Below are positions 7,775-16,452 of a stretch of DNA of 64,000 nt, one piece after another. This DNA comes from Barnesiella sp. WM24 (GTDB taxonomy: Bacteria > Bacteroidota > Bacteroidia > Bacteroidales > Muribaculaceae). Location: NCBI RefSeq assembly GCF_004570975.1, contig NZ_SPPC01000011.1, positions 1-64,000 on the forward strand, given 5' to 3'. Numbering within the stretch: the stretch's first letter is position 1; each line of letters begins with the position of its first letter. Under the pieces are notes generated by a model that saw only the letters and a list, made by a program, of their open reading frames with translations, had not been told where the DNA came from and made no database searches. Position numbers and translations under genes: made by a program.

Positions 7775-8337
7775 TGGACACTTACAGATTGATATTGAGA
7801 CCTTGGCAGGAATCCGATGCCGAATCACTTTACAGATATGCGAGTGATCCCGACATCGGACCGATTGCCGGATGGCCTCCGCATGCCAGTGTTAGTGATA
7901 GCCTTGAAATCATACGCACTGTTTTTGCCGCTCCCGAAGTCTACGCCGTTGTGTTGAAAGACACCAACGAGCCGGTTGGCAGTTGCGGAATCATGTTTTC
8001 CAACGGTCTTCACTCGGCCAACATGACGCAGCGTGAAGCCGAGATAGGCTACTGGATTGGCAAGCCTTATTGGGGTCAAGGCCTTATTCCTGAAGCAGTC
8101 AACGCTTTGCTTTCACGATGCTTCAATGAGCTGGATCTTGATGCTGTGTGGTGTGGTCACTACGATGGCAACGACAAGTCTAAACGCGTCATCGAGAAAA
8201 GTGGATTCAAGTACCATCATACTGAGCATGATGTCGTTTCACCTCTTGGAGACAAGCGCACCGAACACTTTTACCGCATGACAAAAGAAGACTACAATGC
8301 CCTACATATCAATCGAGAGCGGCAAACTGACCGCTGA
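7774..8337 (+). CDS. GNAT acetyltransferase, RimJ/RimL type
   Basis: A 187-residue GNAT of the RimJ/RimL subgroup: RLILRPWQESDAESLY at the start, the YWIGKPYWGQGLIPEAVNALL acetyl-CoA loop near residues 93-113, and NDKSKRVIEKSGFKY. Members acetylate protein N-termini, antibiotics or small amines; the substrate is unknown. The start overlaps the YciI remnant stop by 1 nt and the end overlaps the tautomerase by 41 nt. Confidence 0.88.
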   Translation: MDTYRLILRPWQESDAESLYRYASDPDIGPIAGWPPHASVSDSLEIIRTVFAAPEVYAVVLKDTNEPVGSCGIMFSNGLHSANMTQREAEIGYWIGKPYWGQGLIPEAVNALLSRCFNELDLDAVWCGHYDGNDKSKRVIEKSGFKYHHTEHDVVSPLGDKRTEHFYRMTKEDYNALHINRERQTDR

Positions 8338-8548
8338 ACAGAAGAAGCAACTTATTGAACGACTGACTGCAACAGCCTCCGAGATAACCCATATCCCGGA
8401 GCAGTTCTTTACCGTTACGATCAAAGAACTGCCCGATGAAAAGTTCTTTGCAAAGCAAAGCGCTAAAGCGATGATGGTATCGGCGGCAAGTCAATCGACG
8501 AGATTAAACAGAATTATAACGGTAAAAAAGTTTAGGAATGGCGTTTGA
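8297..8548 (+). CDS. 4-oxalocrotonate tautomerase family protein, probable frameshift
   Basis: The start MPYISIESGKLTAEQKKQL is a classic tautomerase N-terminus with catalytic Pro2. After IKELPDEK the frame runs into an unrelated tail. In another frame from about 8475 the sequence reads DDGIGGKSIDEIKQNYNGKKV and stops at 8535, the usual family ending, 2 nt before the next ATG. One small indel near 8450-8478 therefore separates two halves of one gene. It could be a true mutation or a sequencing error. The listed end is that of the uncorrected frame. Confidence 0.75.
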   Translation: MPYISIESGKLTAEQKKQLIERLTATASEITHIPEQFFTVTIKELPDEKFFAKQSAKAMMVSAASQSTRLNRIITVKKFRNGV

Positions 8549-9173
8549 CTACAAGAAAGAATACAAGAGTCTGTATATGCCCAAGGTTAATCCGACTATT
8601 GTGGAAGTGCCTAAGATGAAGTTTATCTCTGTCAATGGCTGTGGAAATCCTAATGAGCCGGACGGAGAATACCAGCAGGCTTTGGGCATTCTTTACCCGG
8701 TTGCTTATGCTTTGAAAATGAGCTATAAGACAGATTACCGTATCAATGGTTTCTTTGAATATGTTGTGCCGCCGCTTGAAGGTCTATGGTGGACCGACAA
8801 TGCTATTTCAGATGATTTCACAGATAAGTCTGCTTTCCGATGGACTGCAATGATTCGCGTTCCAGATTTTGTGGATGAAGTTGACGTGGAATGGGCAAAA
8901 AGAGAGGTGTTCCGTAAGAAAGGGCTTGATTGCTCCTCTATTTACCATATGAGTTTTGAAGAAGGCCTATGCTCACAAATCATGCATATCGGGTCGTATG
9001 ACACAGAGTCGGTGTCTCTTGACATTATCGACAAGTATATTGAATCAAACGGATACATGAAGGATATAACAGCTGCCCGCCGTCACCACGAGATATATCT
9101 TTCTGATCCGAGGAAATGCACTCCCGATAAAATGAAAACAGTTCTTAGAATCCCTGTTGCCAAACGCAAATGA
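8538..9173 (+). CDS. GyrI-like small-molecule-binding protein
   Basis: A 211-residue standalone GyrI-like domain: KVNPTIVEVPKMKFISVNGCGNPNEP, then YALKMSYKTD, PPLEGLWWTDN and QIMHIGSYDTE. This is the SHS2-type ligand-binding fold related to the effector domain of BmrR, with no DNA-binding domain. Related proteins bind or hydrolyse xenobiotics. It is followed by an ATGA overlap with the double-GNAT gene, implying coupled translation. Confidence 0.85.
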   Translation: MAFDYKKEYKSLYMPKVNPTIVEVPKMKFISVNGCGNPNEPDGEYQQALGILYPVAYALKMSYKTDYRINGFFEYVVPPLEGLWWTDNAISDDFTDKSAFRWTAMIRVPDFVDEVDVEWAKREVFRKKGLDCSSIYHMSFEEGLCSQIMHIGSYDTESVSLDIIDKYIESNGYMKDITAARRHHEIYLSDPRKCTPDKMKTVLRIPVAKRK

Positions 9174-10162
9174 GCCTCACATTACGCCCATATAAGCCGA
9201 CGGATGCTGTGATAATCACATCTTGGCTGAAAAGCGAATACCTTATGCGCCAATGGTGTGCGGACAGGTATGAGCATTATCCCGTAACGCCCGAAGATAT
9301 GAATTCATATCACGAGCGGTATATTGACGGCCAACGCTCGTGTGCCCTGACAATGACGGATGTCGACGAGGTTGTCGGTTACATCACATTGCGAACTCCG
9401 GCAGACGATACGACAGAACAGCGACTTGGATTTGTCATTGTAGATGATTCAAAGCGTGGTCGCGGTTTAGGGAAAGCTCTTGTCTCAATGGCGGTAAAAT
9501 ATGCTTTTGAAACGCTTGGAGCCACAAAAGTGTCGCTTGGTGTCTTTGAAAATAATCCGTCCGCCATCCATTGCTATGAAGCGGCGGGATTTCATCGTGT
9601 TTCACGGCAGGACACTGAGAGCTACCCATGTCTTGGTGAAACGTGGAACTGCATTGAAATGGAACAATATACAGATGCCATAATTCGCGATATTAAGTCA
9701 GACGAGATACCTCTGCTTACCGAGTTTCTTTATGAGGCGATATTCCAACCGCAGGACGCACCGAAAGTTTCGAGAATAGTTCTTCAGGAACCAATGATAT
9801 GGGCTTATGTGAATGGATTCGGATTGCTCACCGGCGATTTCTGCCGTGTGGCAATAATCGGCGGTGTCATTGTCGGTGCGGCATGGTCAAGACTTGGGTG
9901 TTCATACGGTAAAGTGGATGCCTCCATTCCGGAATTGGCAATTTCACTATATCCGGAATATCGTGGAAGAGGTATAGGCAGCCGACTATTGGAATCCTTA
10001 TTGAACACGCTTTGCGAGAATGGATATAAAAAGGTTTCATTGTCAGTCGATAAGACCAATTATGCAGTAAGTATGTACCGCAGATTCGGATTTGAGACTA
10101 TCGTAGAGCGAGAGCATGATTATTTAATGGTCAAACATTTGAATCGCAAGTGTATAGACTGA
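9170..10162 (+). CDS. Tandem GNAT-GNAT acetyltransferase
   Basis: A 330-residue fusion of two GNAT domains. The first (about 1-165) has the acetyl-CoA loop DDSKRGRGLGKALVSMA and NPSAIHCYEAAGF. The second (about 168-325) has LYPEYRGRGIGSRLLESLL and NYAVSMYRRFGFE. Both keep the R/Q-x-x-G-x-G/A motif, so both may be active. Substrates are unknown. The ATGA overlap with the GyrI-like gene links the two functionally. Confidence 0.88.
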   Translation: MSLTLRPYKPTDAVIITSWLKSEYLMRQWCADRYEHYPVTPEDMNSYHERYIDGQRSCALTMTDVDEVVGYITLRTPADDTTEQRLGFVIVDDSKRGRGLGKALVSMAVKYAFETLGATKVSLGVFENNPSAIHCYEAAGFHRVSRQDTESYPCLGETWNCIEMEQYTDAIIRDIKSDEIPLLTEFLYEAIFQPQDAPKVSRIVLQEPMIWAYVNGFGLLTGDFCRVAIIGGVIVGAAWSRLGCSYGKVDASIPELAISLYPEYRGRGIGSRLLESLLNTLCENGYKKVSLSVDKTNYAVSMYRRFGFETIVEREHDYLMVKHLNRKCID

Positions 10163-10188
10163 TAAATAACAATAGAAAGTGATCTTCC

Positions 10189-10806
10189 ATGGGTGTCATT
10201 ACGAAAGAAGCCGTTTTAGACCTGATAGACAGGATGCGTACCCCCGACCCGGAGGCAAAGGGATTTTATGAGGAGACAGTACAATGGTCAGCGTGGCAAG
10301 AAGCCCGGAATCTGACGGATATGTCGCTTATGCCGGTGCTGGAAGATATTATCCGTGAACATCCCGGCGATGAAGGGAGAGATGTACGTAAAACGGCTTA
10401 TTTCATTTATCAGAAACTCCTTGGGCATCGGTTTGACGAGGCGGGATTCGTTTTCCTGCTTGGACGACTCGACAAGGAAATCACAAAAGGAAATGCCATC
10501 TGGTGGGTTGACTATCTCGAAGATATAGACGTTCAACCGGAAACATCCGTGCATACTTTGCTTTCGATAGCTATGCGCGGAGACAGAGATGACCTGAAAT
10601 GGATAAGCCGCATCATCGAGGAATATGCCGGAAAAGGCAATATCGAAGCACGCAATGCACTGCCTGATTTGAAAGAGCGGATAAAGGCGGCATCTAAAAC
10701 AGCGCGTCAGGCGACAGCCGATATTCTGAAAGAACACGGAGTTGTGTCGAAAGCCGATATGCAGCGGTTGCGGACGAGGATGGAGCTGTGCTTTATGAGG
10801 CATTGA
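10189..10806 (+). CDS. Helical (HEAT-like) hypothetical protein, probable 3' frameshift
   Basis: A 205-residue all-helical protein resembling HEAT-type repeats, with no recognised family. After QRLRTRM the frame ends at TGA 10806. In another frame DEDGAVLYEALKAGVMEEYGISHKRLDKLIGEILK follows and stops at 10880. A single missing base near 10771 would restore a protein of about 230 residues. The lesion resembles that in the tautomerase gene. Confidence 0.6.
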   Translation: MGVITKEAVLDLIDRMRTPDPEAKGFYEETVQWSAWQEARNLTDMSLMPVLEDIIREHPGDEGRDVRKTAYFIYQKLLGHRFDEAGFVFLLGRLDKEITKGNAIWWVDYLEDIDVQPETSVHTLLSIAMRGDRDDLKWISRIIEEYAGKGNIEARNALPDLKERIKAASKTARQATADILKEHGVVSKADMQRLRTRMELCFMRH

Positions 10807-10917
10807 AAGCAGGCGTCATGGAGGAATACGGCATCAGCCACAAACGGCTGGACAAGCTCATCGGAGAGATTCTAAAGTAAGTATTGGCTTAATTTTGAAT
10901 GAAGAACTGATTACAGT

Positions 10918-11982
10918 ATGGCTATTACACCTGACGACATTCTGAAATATTGCCTTGACAACTTTGAAGGGCTTGTAGAGGTAAACAGCTGGGGCGAGCG
11001 TGGGATTTTCTACAATCCCGGTGGTGTGCTTAAACGTGGTGTATATGTGTTGACAATCAAAGAAAAGGATGGTGACAATGACCGGGCTTCCCGCCTTGAC
11101 CGCGAGGATGTGTGGCGTGTGAATATAGGAGTCAGAAAACAGACATTCCGCATTTTATTCGCCGAATTGCCACGACGCCCGGATAAAGGTTGTATTGTGG
11201 ATATGCCGTATGACTTTACTGCAAAGGATGTCATTATGCCGCATCCGGTCTATGCATGGATGGGGTGGATTTGCGCTTTGACTCCATCTGAAACGACATT
11301 TGAATCATTGAAGCCTTACATCCTTGAATCTTACGAATACGCGAAAGAGAAATTCAGTAAAAAGATGACCGGGACAGTGAACCGGTTATCTGAGGACAAT
11401 GACAGAACCTCTACCATTAAAGAAGCGATAAGGCGCTACAACGAAACTATTGAAAGCAACGAGCCTTTCTGTATGAAGGATGAGGCTTGGTATATGATGG
11501 GGCTTGCCTATCAGGAACTGTTCGACTATAAAAAAGCCTTTGCTTGCTTCAAGAAAGCCTCAGAGATGAATTATGACGAAGCCTTTGTCAAGATAGGAGA
11601 TGCCTATATGGATGGGCTGGGAGTGAAGCAGAATCCGGTCATGGCTTACCGCTGGTATCGCAAAGGTGCTGACATGGGAGAGATGAACGCCATGCTGAAG
11701 TTGGCAGACTGTTATAAGCACGGTACAGGCTGCAAGGTCAATTATTCAAAGGCGATGGAGCAATACCTCTATCTGGCGGAACGCACCGGCCGCTATTGGC
11801 AGAAATACGCCGACGGCATAGGCACAGCGTTGTATGAAATCGGCAACATGTATCTTGAAGGCTTAGGCGTGCCGGTTGATTTGAAAAAAGCCTCCAAATA
11901 TTTCCGACTTGCCGCCAAGAAAGGCAACCGAGATGCCGAAAGTATCCTTAATACCGAAAAATTTAATTACTTTGAAAAATAA
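10918..11982 (+). CDS. DUF6194 domain plus Sel1-repeat protein
   Basis: A 354-residue two-part protein. Residues about 1-140 match DUF6194 (DDILKYCLDNF, VWRVNIGVRKQTFRILF, IMPHPVYAWMGWICALTPSETTFE). Residues about 170-350 are Sel1 repeats (EAFVKIGDAYMDGLGVKQNP, GTALYEIGNMYLEGLGVPVD). The joining of a small DUF to a Sel1 solenoid repeats the design of the 3818 gene. No signal peptide. The next Sel1 gene follows after 11 nt. Confidence 0.82.
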   Translation: MAITPDDILKYCLDNFEGLVEVNSWGERGIFYNPGGVLKRGVYVLTIKEKDGDNDRASRLDREDVWRVNIGVRKQTFRILFAELPRRPDKGCIVDMPYDFTAKDVIMPHPVYAWMGWICALTPSETTFESLKPYILESYEYAKEKFSKKMTGTVNRLSEDNDRTSTIKEAIRRYNETIESNEPFCMKDEAWYMMGLAYQELFDYKKAFACFKKASEMNYDEAFVKIGDAYMDGLGVKQNPVMAYRWYRKGADMGEMNAMLKLADCYKHGTGCKVNYSKAMEQYLYLAERTGRYWQKYADGIGTALYEIGNMYLEGLGVPVDLKKASKYFRLAAKKGNRDAESILNTEKFNYFEK

Positions 11983-11993
11983 AACATACTGCA

Positions 11994-13172
11994 ATGAACC
12001 AACTGACAGAATATTATAAAATCTTACAACGCTTCTCCAGTCTGTACGCCGGGGAGGGCGACGACGAACTGGCGCTGCAGGCCGTCAATGCCATCACACC
12101 CTTAGCCGAAAAGGGCAACACCAAGGCGCAATATATGCTCGGACGGTATTACTCGTGGGGTTATCATCATCAATGTGATAATCAGAAAGCGATTTACTGG
12201 TTTGAAAAAGCTGCCGACAAAGGGAGCGACAAGGCTGCCGAGGCGTTGGCAAATCTCTATCGCTACGATTTTGGCGACGATGAGACGATCAGTGCGCAGG
12301 CTAAAAAAGACTTTACACACAAATGGCATTACCGCTGGATTGAGATACTGGAGGTAAAAGCCGTCAAGGGTGTGGCAAGCGCGGCTCAGGCTCTGATGAA
12401 ACTCTATGCCTATGACTGTCCCGCTGACATCGACCGCGAAGAGGGAGTGAAGATTGCCTGCAAATGGTACTACTGCTGGGTTGAAATCCTGAAAGCGCGA
12501 GCCGACAAAGGCGATATGGCGACCAAGAAGCGTATTGCCGATATTCTGTCATGGGGTACAGGTGTTCCCGATGAAGTGTTGGAGATTGTCGAATATGATG
12601 ATAATTACGAAGATACCGCCGCTGAGTTGTATACCGAAGTGGCTGAAGAAGAGAAGGATGCCGACGCATGGTTTAACCTCGGAATGATATATTACAGTGA
12701 GGCGACTGAAGAAGCTCTTCGGAAGTCATTTGACTGCTTTATGAAAGCCGCCGAAATGGGCTACAAAGACGCTTACCACTGCATCGGCGGCGCATACTTT
12801 GACGGGCGCGGTGTTGAAAAGGACTGGGGCAAGGCACTCGAGTGGTATCAAAAAGGAGCCGAAGCGGGCGATGTAATGTCGAAACTACATCTTGCCCAGT
12901 GTTATAAAAGCGGTATCGGCGGAGAAAAAGACTATGCCGAGGCTATGAAGCTCTATCGGCAGATTGCCTCCCGCCGCAACTTATACGGAAAATACAACCA
13001 TGAAGTCAGCGTGGCACAGTACGAAATCGGCAACATGTATATGAAAGGGGTTGGCGTGGAAACCGACTTCCGCCAGGCTTTCGACTGGATTCGGCTTGCC
13101 GCTGAAAACGGCAACATCGCCGCCGAGAATGCGTTGAACAACAAGAAATTCAGAGATTTCAAAAGATCATAG
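11994..13172 (+). CDS. Sel1-repeat protein
   Basis: A 392-residue Sel1 solenoid without signal peptide. Repeat units include AQYMLGRYYSWGYH, AYHCIGGAYFDGRGVEKDWG and VAQYEIGNMYMKGVGVETDF. Its last two repeats closely resemble those of the preceding gene (ALYEIGNMYLEGLG), suggesting duplication. A Sel1 scaffold normally mediates protein-protein contacts; the partner is unknown. Confidence 0.85.
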   Translation: MNQLTEYYKILQRFSSLYAGEGDDELALQAVNAITPLAEKGNTKAQYMLGRYYSWGYHHQCDNQKAIYWFEKAADKGSDKAAEALANLYRYDFGDDETISAQAKKDFTHKWHYRWIEILEVKAVKGVASAAQALMKLYAYDCPADIDREEGVKIACKWYYCWVEILKARADKGDMATKKRIADILSWGTGVPDEVLEIVEYDDNYEDTAAELYTEVAEEEKDADAWFNLGMIYYSEATEEALRKSFDCFMKAAEMGYKDAYHCIGGAYFDGRGVEKDWGKALEWYQKGAEAGDVMSKLHLAQCYKSGIGGEKDYAEAMKLYRQIASRRNLYGKYNHEVSVAQYEIGNMYMKGVGVETDFRQAFDWIRLAAENGNIAAENALNNKKFRDFKRS

Positions 13173-13242
13173 CTGACGCTTTCAAGGGCAACATCAAAAG
13201 TCTGTTAGGTGAATTACATCATGTGCCACAAAAAAAAAGGAT

Positions 13243-13776
13243 ATGGAAAAAGAATTTGAAGGTTTTGATTTTACAAACTTCTGGGATGATAATTACTATG
13301 CTCGTGAAGAGTATATAAGTGATGCCCCCACTGATGAACTGATAGCCGATGTAGAGAAAGAATTAGGATACAAGTTGCCGGCGTCCTATATATGGCTGAT
13401 GAAGCAGCATAATGGAGGCATCCCTTTCAATACTTGCTTCCCTACTGATTCACCCACAAATTGGGCTAAAGACCATATTGCTATAACCGGCATTTATGGT
13501 ATAGGTAGGGAAAAGGACTATTCACTATGTGGTGAAATTGGCAGTCAGTTTATGATTGATGAATGGGGGTATCCTGCTATTGGAGTTGTTATTTGTGATT
13601 GTCCGAGTGCCGGGCATGATATGGTTTTCTTAGATTATCGAGAATGTGGTTCCCTCGGAGAACCCAAAGTTGTGCATATCGACCAAGAATCTGATTTCAA
13701 AATAACTCCTTTAGCAGAAAATTTTGAGGACTTCATACGAGGCCTTAAAAGTGCTGAAGAATACGAAGCAGAATGA
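13243..13776 (+). CDS. SMI1/KNR4 (SUKH) family protein
   Basis: A 177-residue SUKH-superfamily protein. It has the N-terminal helix and signature ELIADVEKELGYKLPASYIWLMKQHNGG, a central IYGIGREKDYS turn, GYPAIGVVICDCPSAGHDMVFLDY, and FEDFIRGL at the end. SUKH proteins are typical immunity proteins against polymorphic or contact-dependent toxins, often kept as orphan arrays. No toxin gene is adjacent. Confidence 0.88.
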   Translation: MEKEFEGFDFTNFWDDNYYAREEYISDAPTDELIADVEKELGYKLPASYIWLMKQHNGGIPFNTCFPTDSPTNWAKDHIAITGIYGIGREKDYSLCGEIGSQFMIDEWGYPAIGVVICDCPSAGHDMVFLDYRECGSLGEPKVVHIDQESDFKITPLAENFEDFIRGLKSAEEYEAE

Positions 13777-13855
13777 TAAATAAGGCACATAACAAGCGGA
13801 TAAATCTCCCCAAAAGGTCGATTATCCGCCGGATATTATCGACCACTTCAAAAAT

Positions 13856-14362
13856 ATGGAAATGAGAAAAGAAAAGGTAATCAAATTATTAAGAAAAAGC
13901 GATGTTGGTTGGAGATTCTTCAATCAACATCAAGTTATTATTGATGAATATAGTCTTGAAAAAATCTTCATCAACAATAAAAACGACTCAATAAGAAAAT
14001 GGACTGAAATAACAAATTCTAAGAAAGGTCACTTATTTAGATTGCCTGATTCGTTTTGGGATGGTCTGAATAAAATATCAACTCTATCTGTTGACTGGGA
14101 CAAAATCAATTATCCTATAAGTTTATCCCCTTTTTTAGAAGCCAATGATAAGATTATATTGTTTTGGGGTAGTAACTGTTCGATTATCACTTTTGGTGAT
14201 GTTTTTCTCACGTATTGGACTGATTTCTGCTACCCAGATGATGATAATATATTGATTGCTGTTCCTGCAAAAAATGTTTTAATTACTTTTGTAGAAGAGA
14301 ATTTTGCATTTTATAATAAAAAGTCAAATGAGGTAGATAACAAGCTGCTCAACATCCCATAA
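13856..14362 (+). CDS. Hypothetical protein, DUF2947-like
   Basis: A 168-residue protein. GWRFFNQHQVI, FWDGLNKIS, DKIILFWGSNCSIITFGDVFLTYWTDFCYPDDDNILI and FVEENFAFYNK follow the pattern I associate with DUF2947 (W/H-rich, late strand pair). That assignment is tentative. It is more AT-rich than neighbouring genes, suggesting separate acquisition. ATG 13862 is an alternative start. Confidence 0.6.
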   Translation: MEMRKEKVIKLLRKSDVGWRFFNQHQVIIDEYSLEKIFINNKNDSIRKWTEITNSKKGHLFRLPDSFWDGLNKISTLSVDWDKINYPISLSPFLEANDKIILFWGSNCSIITFGDVFLTYWTDFCYPDDDNILIAVPAKNVLITFVEENFAFYNKKSNEVDNKLLNIP

Positions 14363-14417
14363 GGAGTAGTTGGCTTCCGAACATTTGCATCATGTTGTAT
14401 CACGAAATAAAAATTGA

Positions 14418-14966
14418 ATGGAAAAAGAAATATCTTGTTTGATAGATGAATTTATTAGTCTATCTGATGAATTAAGGCCGGGTTATTCCTTGAGTATTGT
14501 AAAGAACAACGAGTTGCCCTTAATCCTTCCGGAATCATTAAATATATTGTACTCTAAAGTAAGTGGTACATATTACGAGAATGAAGATCAACGACTGATG
14601 GATTTCTTACCCGGTTATCTTCTAATCAGGGATGCTGAATACGAAAGTTTTATGCAGACTATAAAGGAAATGATTCCTAATGGAGAAGACAAGTATTATC
14701 CAATCCTTGTGAATTATTCCTCAGACTTTTACGCATTGAAAGTATCGGGAGGTAAAGAAGTTGGAATATTCCTGATAGATCACGATGGCGATGAACCAAC
14801 AAAGATTCATAATTCTTTTGAAGACTTTCTTCGTACTGTAATCGCTTGCTATAAGGGAAAAATCTATTTTTTGGATGATGACGGGTATCTTGATATGGAC
14901 TTTGACGAAGAACAACTTATCGGCCAAAAGTATAATCCCGATATTGACTACTGGTTTGAAGATTAA
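14418..14966 (+). CDS. SUKH-like immunity protein
   Basis: A 182-residue acidic protein. LPESLNILYSKVSGTYYENED and FLPGYLLIRDAEY resemble the SUKH core, and GIFLIDHDGDEPTKIHNSFEDFL its late strand-helix pair. The tail is highly acidic (FLDDDGYLDMDFDEEQLIG). A second copy of its last 66 codons opens the window (13-210). It lies 29 nt before the AraC gene, an arrangement repeated at the left end. Confidence 0.68.
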   Translation: MEKEISCLIDEFISLSDELRPGYSLSIVKNNELPLILPESLNILYSKVSGTYYENEDQRLMDFLPGYLLIRDAEYESFMQTIKEMIPNGEDKYYPILVNYSSDFYALKVSGGKEVGIFLIDHDGDEPTKIHNSFEDFLRTVIACYKGKIYFLDDDGYLDMDFDEEQLIGQKYNPDIDYWFED

Positions 14967-15065
14967 GAGCAAAGTAGGTCTCTCCCAAAAAACTGATGAG
15001 AATTTATCAACCGAGAGAGGAGTTGCGACCTTATGTGCGCTATTACTGGGTGCTGGAGAGCGATG
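14769..15065 (+). repeat. 297-bp collinear duplicate of 13-309
   Basis: It covers the 3' end of the SUKH-like gene, the 29-bp spacer and the first 23 codons of the AraC gene. It aligns without any indel to 13-309 at a constant offset of 14,756. The left copy has diverged mainly in the AraC part, including a TAA at codon 13. Confidence 0.85.
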
Positions 15066-15778
15066 AGCCTTTCAGCGTCCTGACATTTCCGATCGGTTGT
15101 CAGCAGATAATCTTTCATAAGAGAACTCCGCTTTATATTCCGGAACTCGACAAAAGCCAGTCGCAGTTTACGATTAGCGGTCAGGTGAATTTTCCTGCGC
15201 ATATTCAATCCGGCGGAAGGCTGGAAATGATAGTGGCGGTCTTCTACCCGCATACCATCGGGATGTTTATCGACACTCCGCCCTCGACATTCTACAATCT
15301 TGAAATCTCCGGCTATGATATTGAGAATCGACAACTAAACGAAATAGCGCAAAGGATTTTCAACTGTGAGGATGACAGGGAGTGCATAGCTATTCTTGAA
15401 CGGTTCTTGATGTCAAAGATAAATCCGTCATTGAATATCAAGAGGATAGGGAAATCAATAGGCACAATGCTTCGCAATCCCTCTACGCGTGTTGACGCTC
15501 TTGCCGGCAGAGCCTGTCTTGGCAGACGGCAATATGAGCGTGTATTTCGCGAAACGGTCGGGATGAATCCTAAGGAATATGCCCGCATCGTGAAATTTCA
15601 AAAGGCACTGTGGCTGATGCAACGAGGAGAAAGCAACTATGCCGGAATCGCTGCCGAATGTGGTTACTCCGACCAGTCACACTTTATAAGGAATTTCAAA
15701 GAACTGAGCGGTTATACTCCTGAGGCGCTTATAAAGCACTGCGCACCATACTCCGACCTGTTTACCAATCCGGTATAA
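14996..15778 (+). CDS. AraC-family transcriptional regulator with DUF6597-like N-domain
   Basis: A 260-residue regulator. Residues about 1-120 form the DUF6597-type sensory domain (YQPREELRPYVRYYWVLESDE). Residues about 150-250 carry two HTH motifs (RVDALAGRACLGRRQYERVFRETVG and YAGIAAECGYSDQSHFIRNFKELSGYTP). It probably controls the adjacent CAT-like gene, whose upstream frame overlaps its stop (TAATG). The same pair was deleted into a chimera at 240-440. Confidence 0.88.
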   Translation: MRIYQPREELRPYVRYYWVLESDEPFSVLTFPIGCQQIIFHKRTPLYIPELDKSQSQFTISGQVNFPAHIQSGGRLEMIVAVFYPHTIGMFIDTPPSTFYNLEISGYDIENRQLNEIAQRIFNCEDDRECIAILERFLMSKINPSLNIKRIGKSIGTMLRNPSTRVDALAGRACLGRRQYERVFRETVGMNPKEYARIVKFQKALWLMQRGESNYAGIAAECGYSDQSHFIRNFKELSGYTPEALIKHCAPYSDLFTNPV

Positions 15779-15815
15779 TGTCGCATTTATTCTATCGGGA
15801 GCGAGCCATGAGGTG

Positions 15816-15823
15816 TAATTTTG
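15816..15823 (+). promoter_or_regulatory. -7 box for the CAT-like gene
   Basis: TAATTTTG fits TAnnTTTG and lies 8 bp before ATG 15832. It argues that the acetyltransferase has its own promoter and starts at 15832 or 15838, not at the ATG overlapping araC. No good -33 box is seen. Confidence 0.45.
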
Positions 15824-15831
15824 CATCAAAA

Positions 15832-16452
15832 ATGATTATGCAAGAAGTAAATCCGGCAGCGACAACTCGCGCCTACGCCTATGAAATGTGGATGAATGCC
15901 CCGATGCCGATGGTGACACTGATAAAAACCCTTGATGTCACACGATTGCGTGCTATTAGCAGAAAGCGCGGTATGAAATTCAATATGCTGATGTGTTGGT
16001 GCATCTGTCGTGCCGCAACGCAAGTAAAGGAGTTCTATATGCTGCCTGTAGGTGATAAGCTAATCAAGTATGACGCGATTGCTGTCAACACAATTGTTGC
16101 CAACTCGGAGGGAGAGGTAAGCTCATGTGACATCCCGTTCTGTGATGACCTCAATAGGTTTAATGCCGATTATCTCCGCCTGACACGCGAAGTTGCCGAT
16201 ACATGTGAGAATCATGACATCACTGACAGTATGGTAATCGGCACATCAGCGTTGGCTCAATACGACATAGACGGTGCAGTCGGGATGTATAGCGGCATAT
16301 TCAACAATCCCTTCATGATATGGGGTGCATACCGTCGCCGGTGGCTCAAGACGCGACTGACCGTATCATTCCAGTTTCACCACACCCAGATGGATGGAGC
16401 ACACGCCGCCAGATTTCTTGGCAAATTGCAAGATGCCATTAACTCCCTTTAG
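15832..16452 (+). CDS. Chloramphenicol acetyltransferase-like protein
   Basis: About 206 residues, CAT trimer family. The active-site signature is FQFHHTQMDGAHAARFLGKLQ, with the catalytic His in HHxxxDG near the C-terminus. MRxISRKRGMKFNMLMCWCI is a typical early helix. The product would acetylate a hydroxyl of an unknown substrate in the cytoplasm; chloramphenicol resistance is not implied. An upstream in-frame ATG at 15778 exists but precedes the -7 box. The end overlaps the convergent HxlR gene by 14 nt. The C-terminus is shorter than in the remnant at 310-440. Confidence 0.8.
   Translation: MIMQEVNPAATTRAYAYEMWMNAPMPMVTLIKTLDVTRLRAISRKRGMKFNMLMCWCICRAATQVKEFYMLPVGDKLIKYDAIAVNTIVANSEGEVSSCDIPFCDDLNRFNADYLRLTREVADTCENHDITDSMVIGTSALAQYDIDGAVGMYSGIFNNPFMIWGAYRRRWLKTRLTVSFQFHHTQMDGAHAARFLGKLQDAINSL

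Noticed and set aside
13790-13850. attC-like integron recombination site (ATAACAAGCGGATAA with TTATCCGC)
   Set aside because: The inverted repeat is real, but no matching sites flank the other genes and there is no integron integrase. It is more likely a plain hairpin.
15778-15831. N-terminal extension of the CAT-like protein from the ATG overlapping araC
   Set aside because: The -7 box TAATTTTG lies within it and family similarity starts later. It cannot be fully excluded if the gene is read through from araC.
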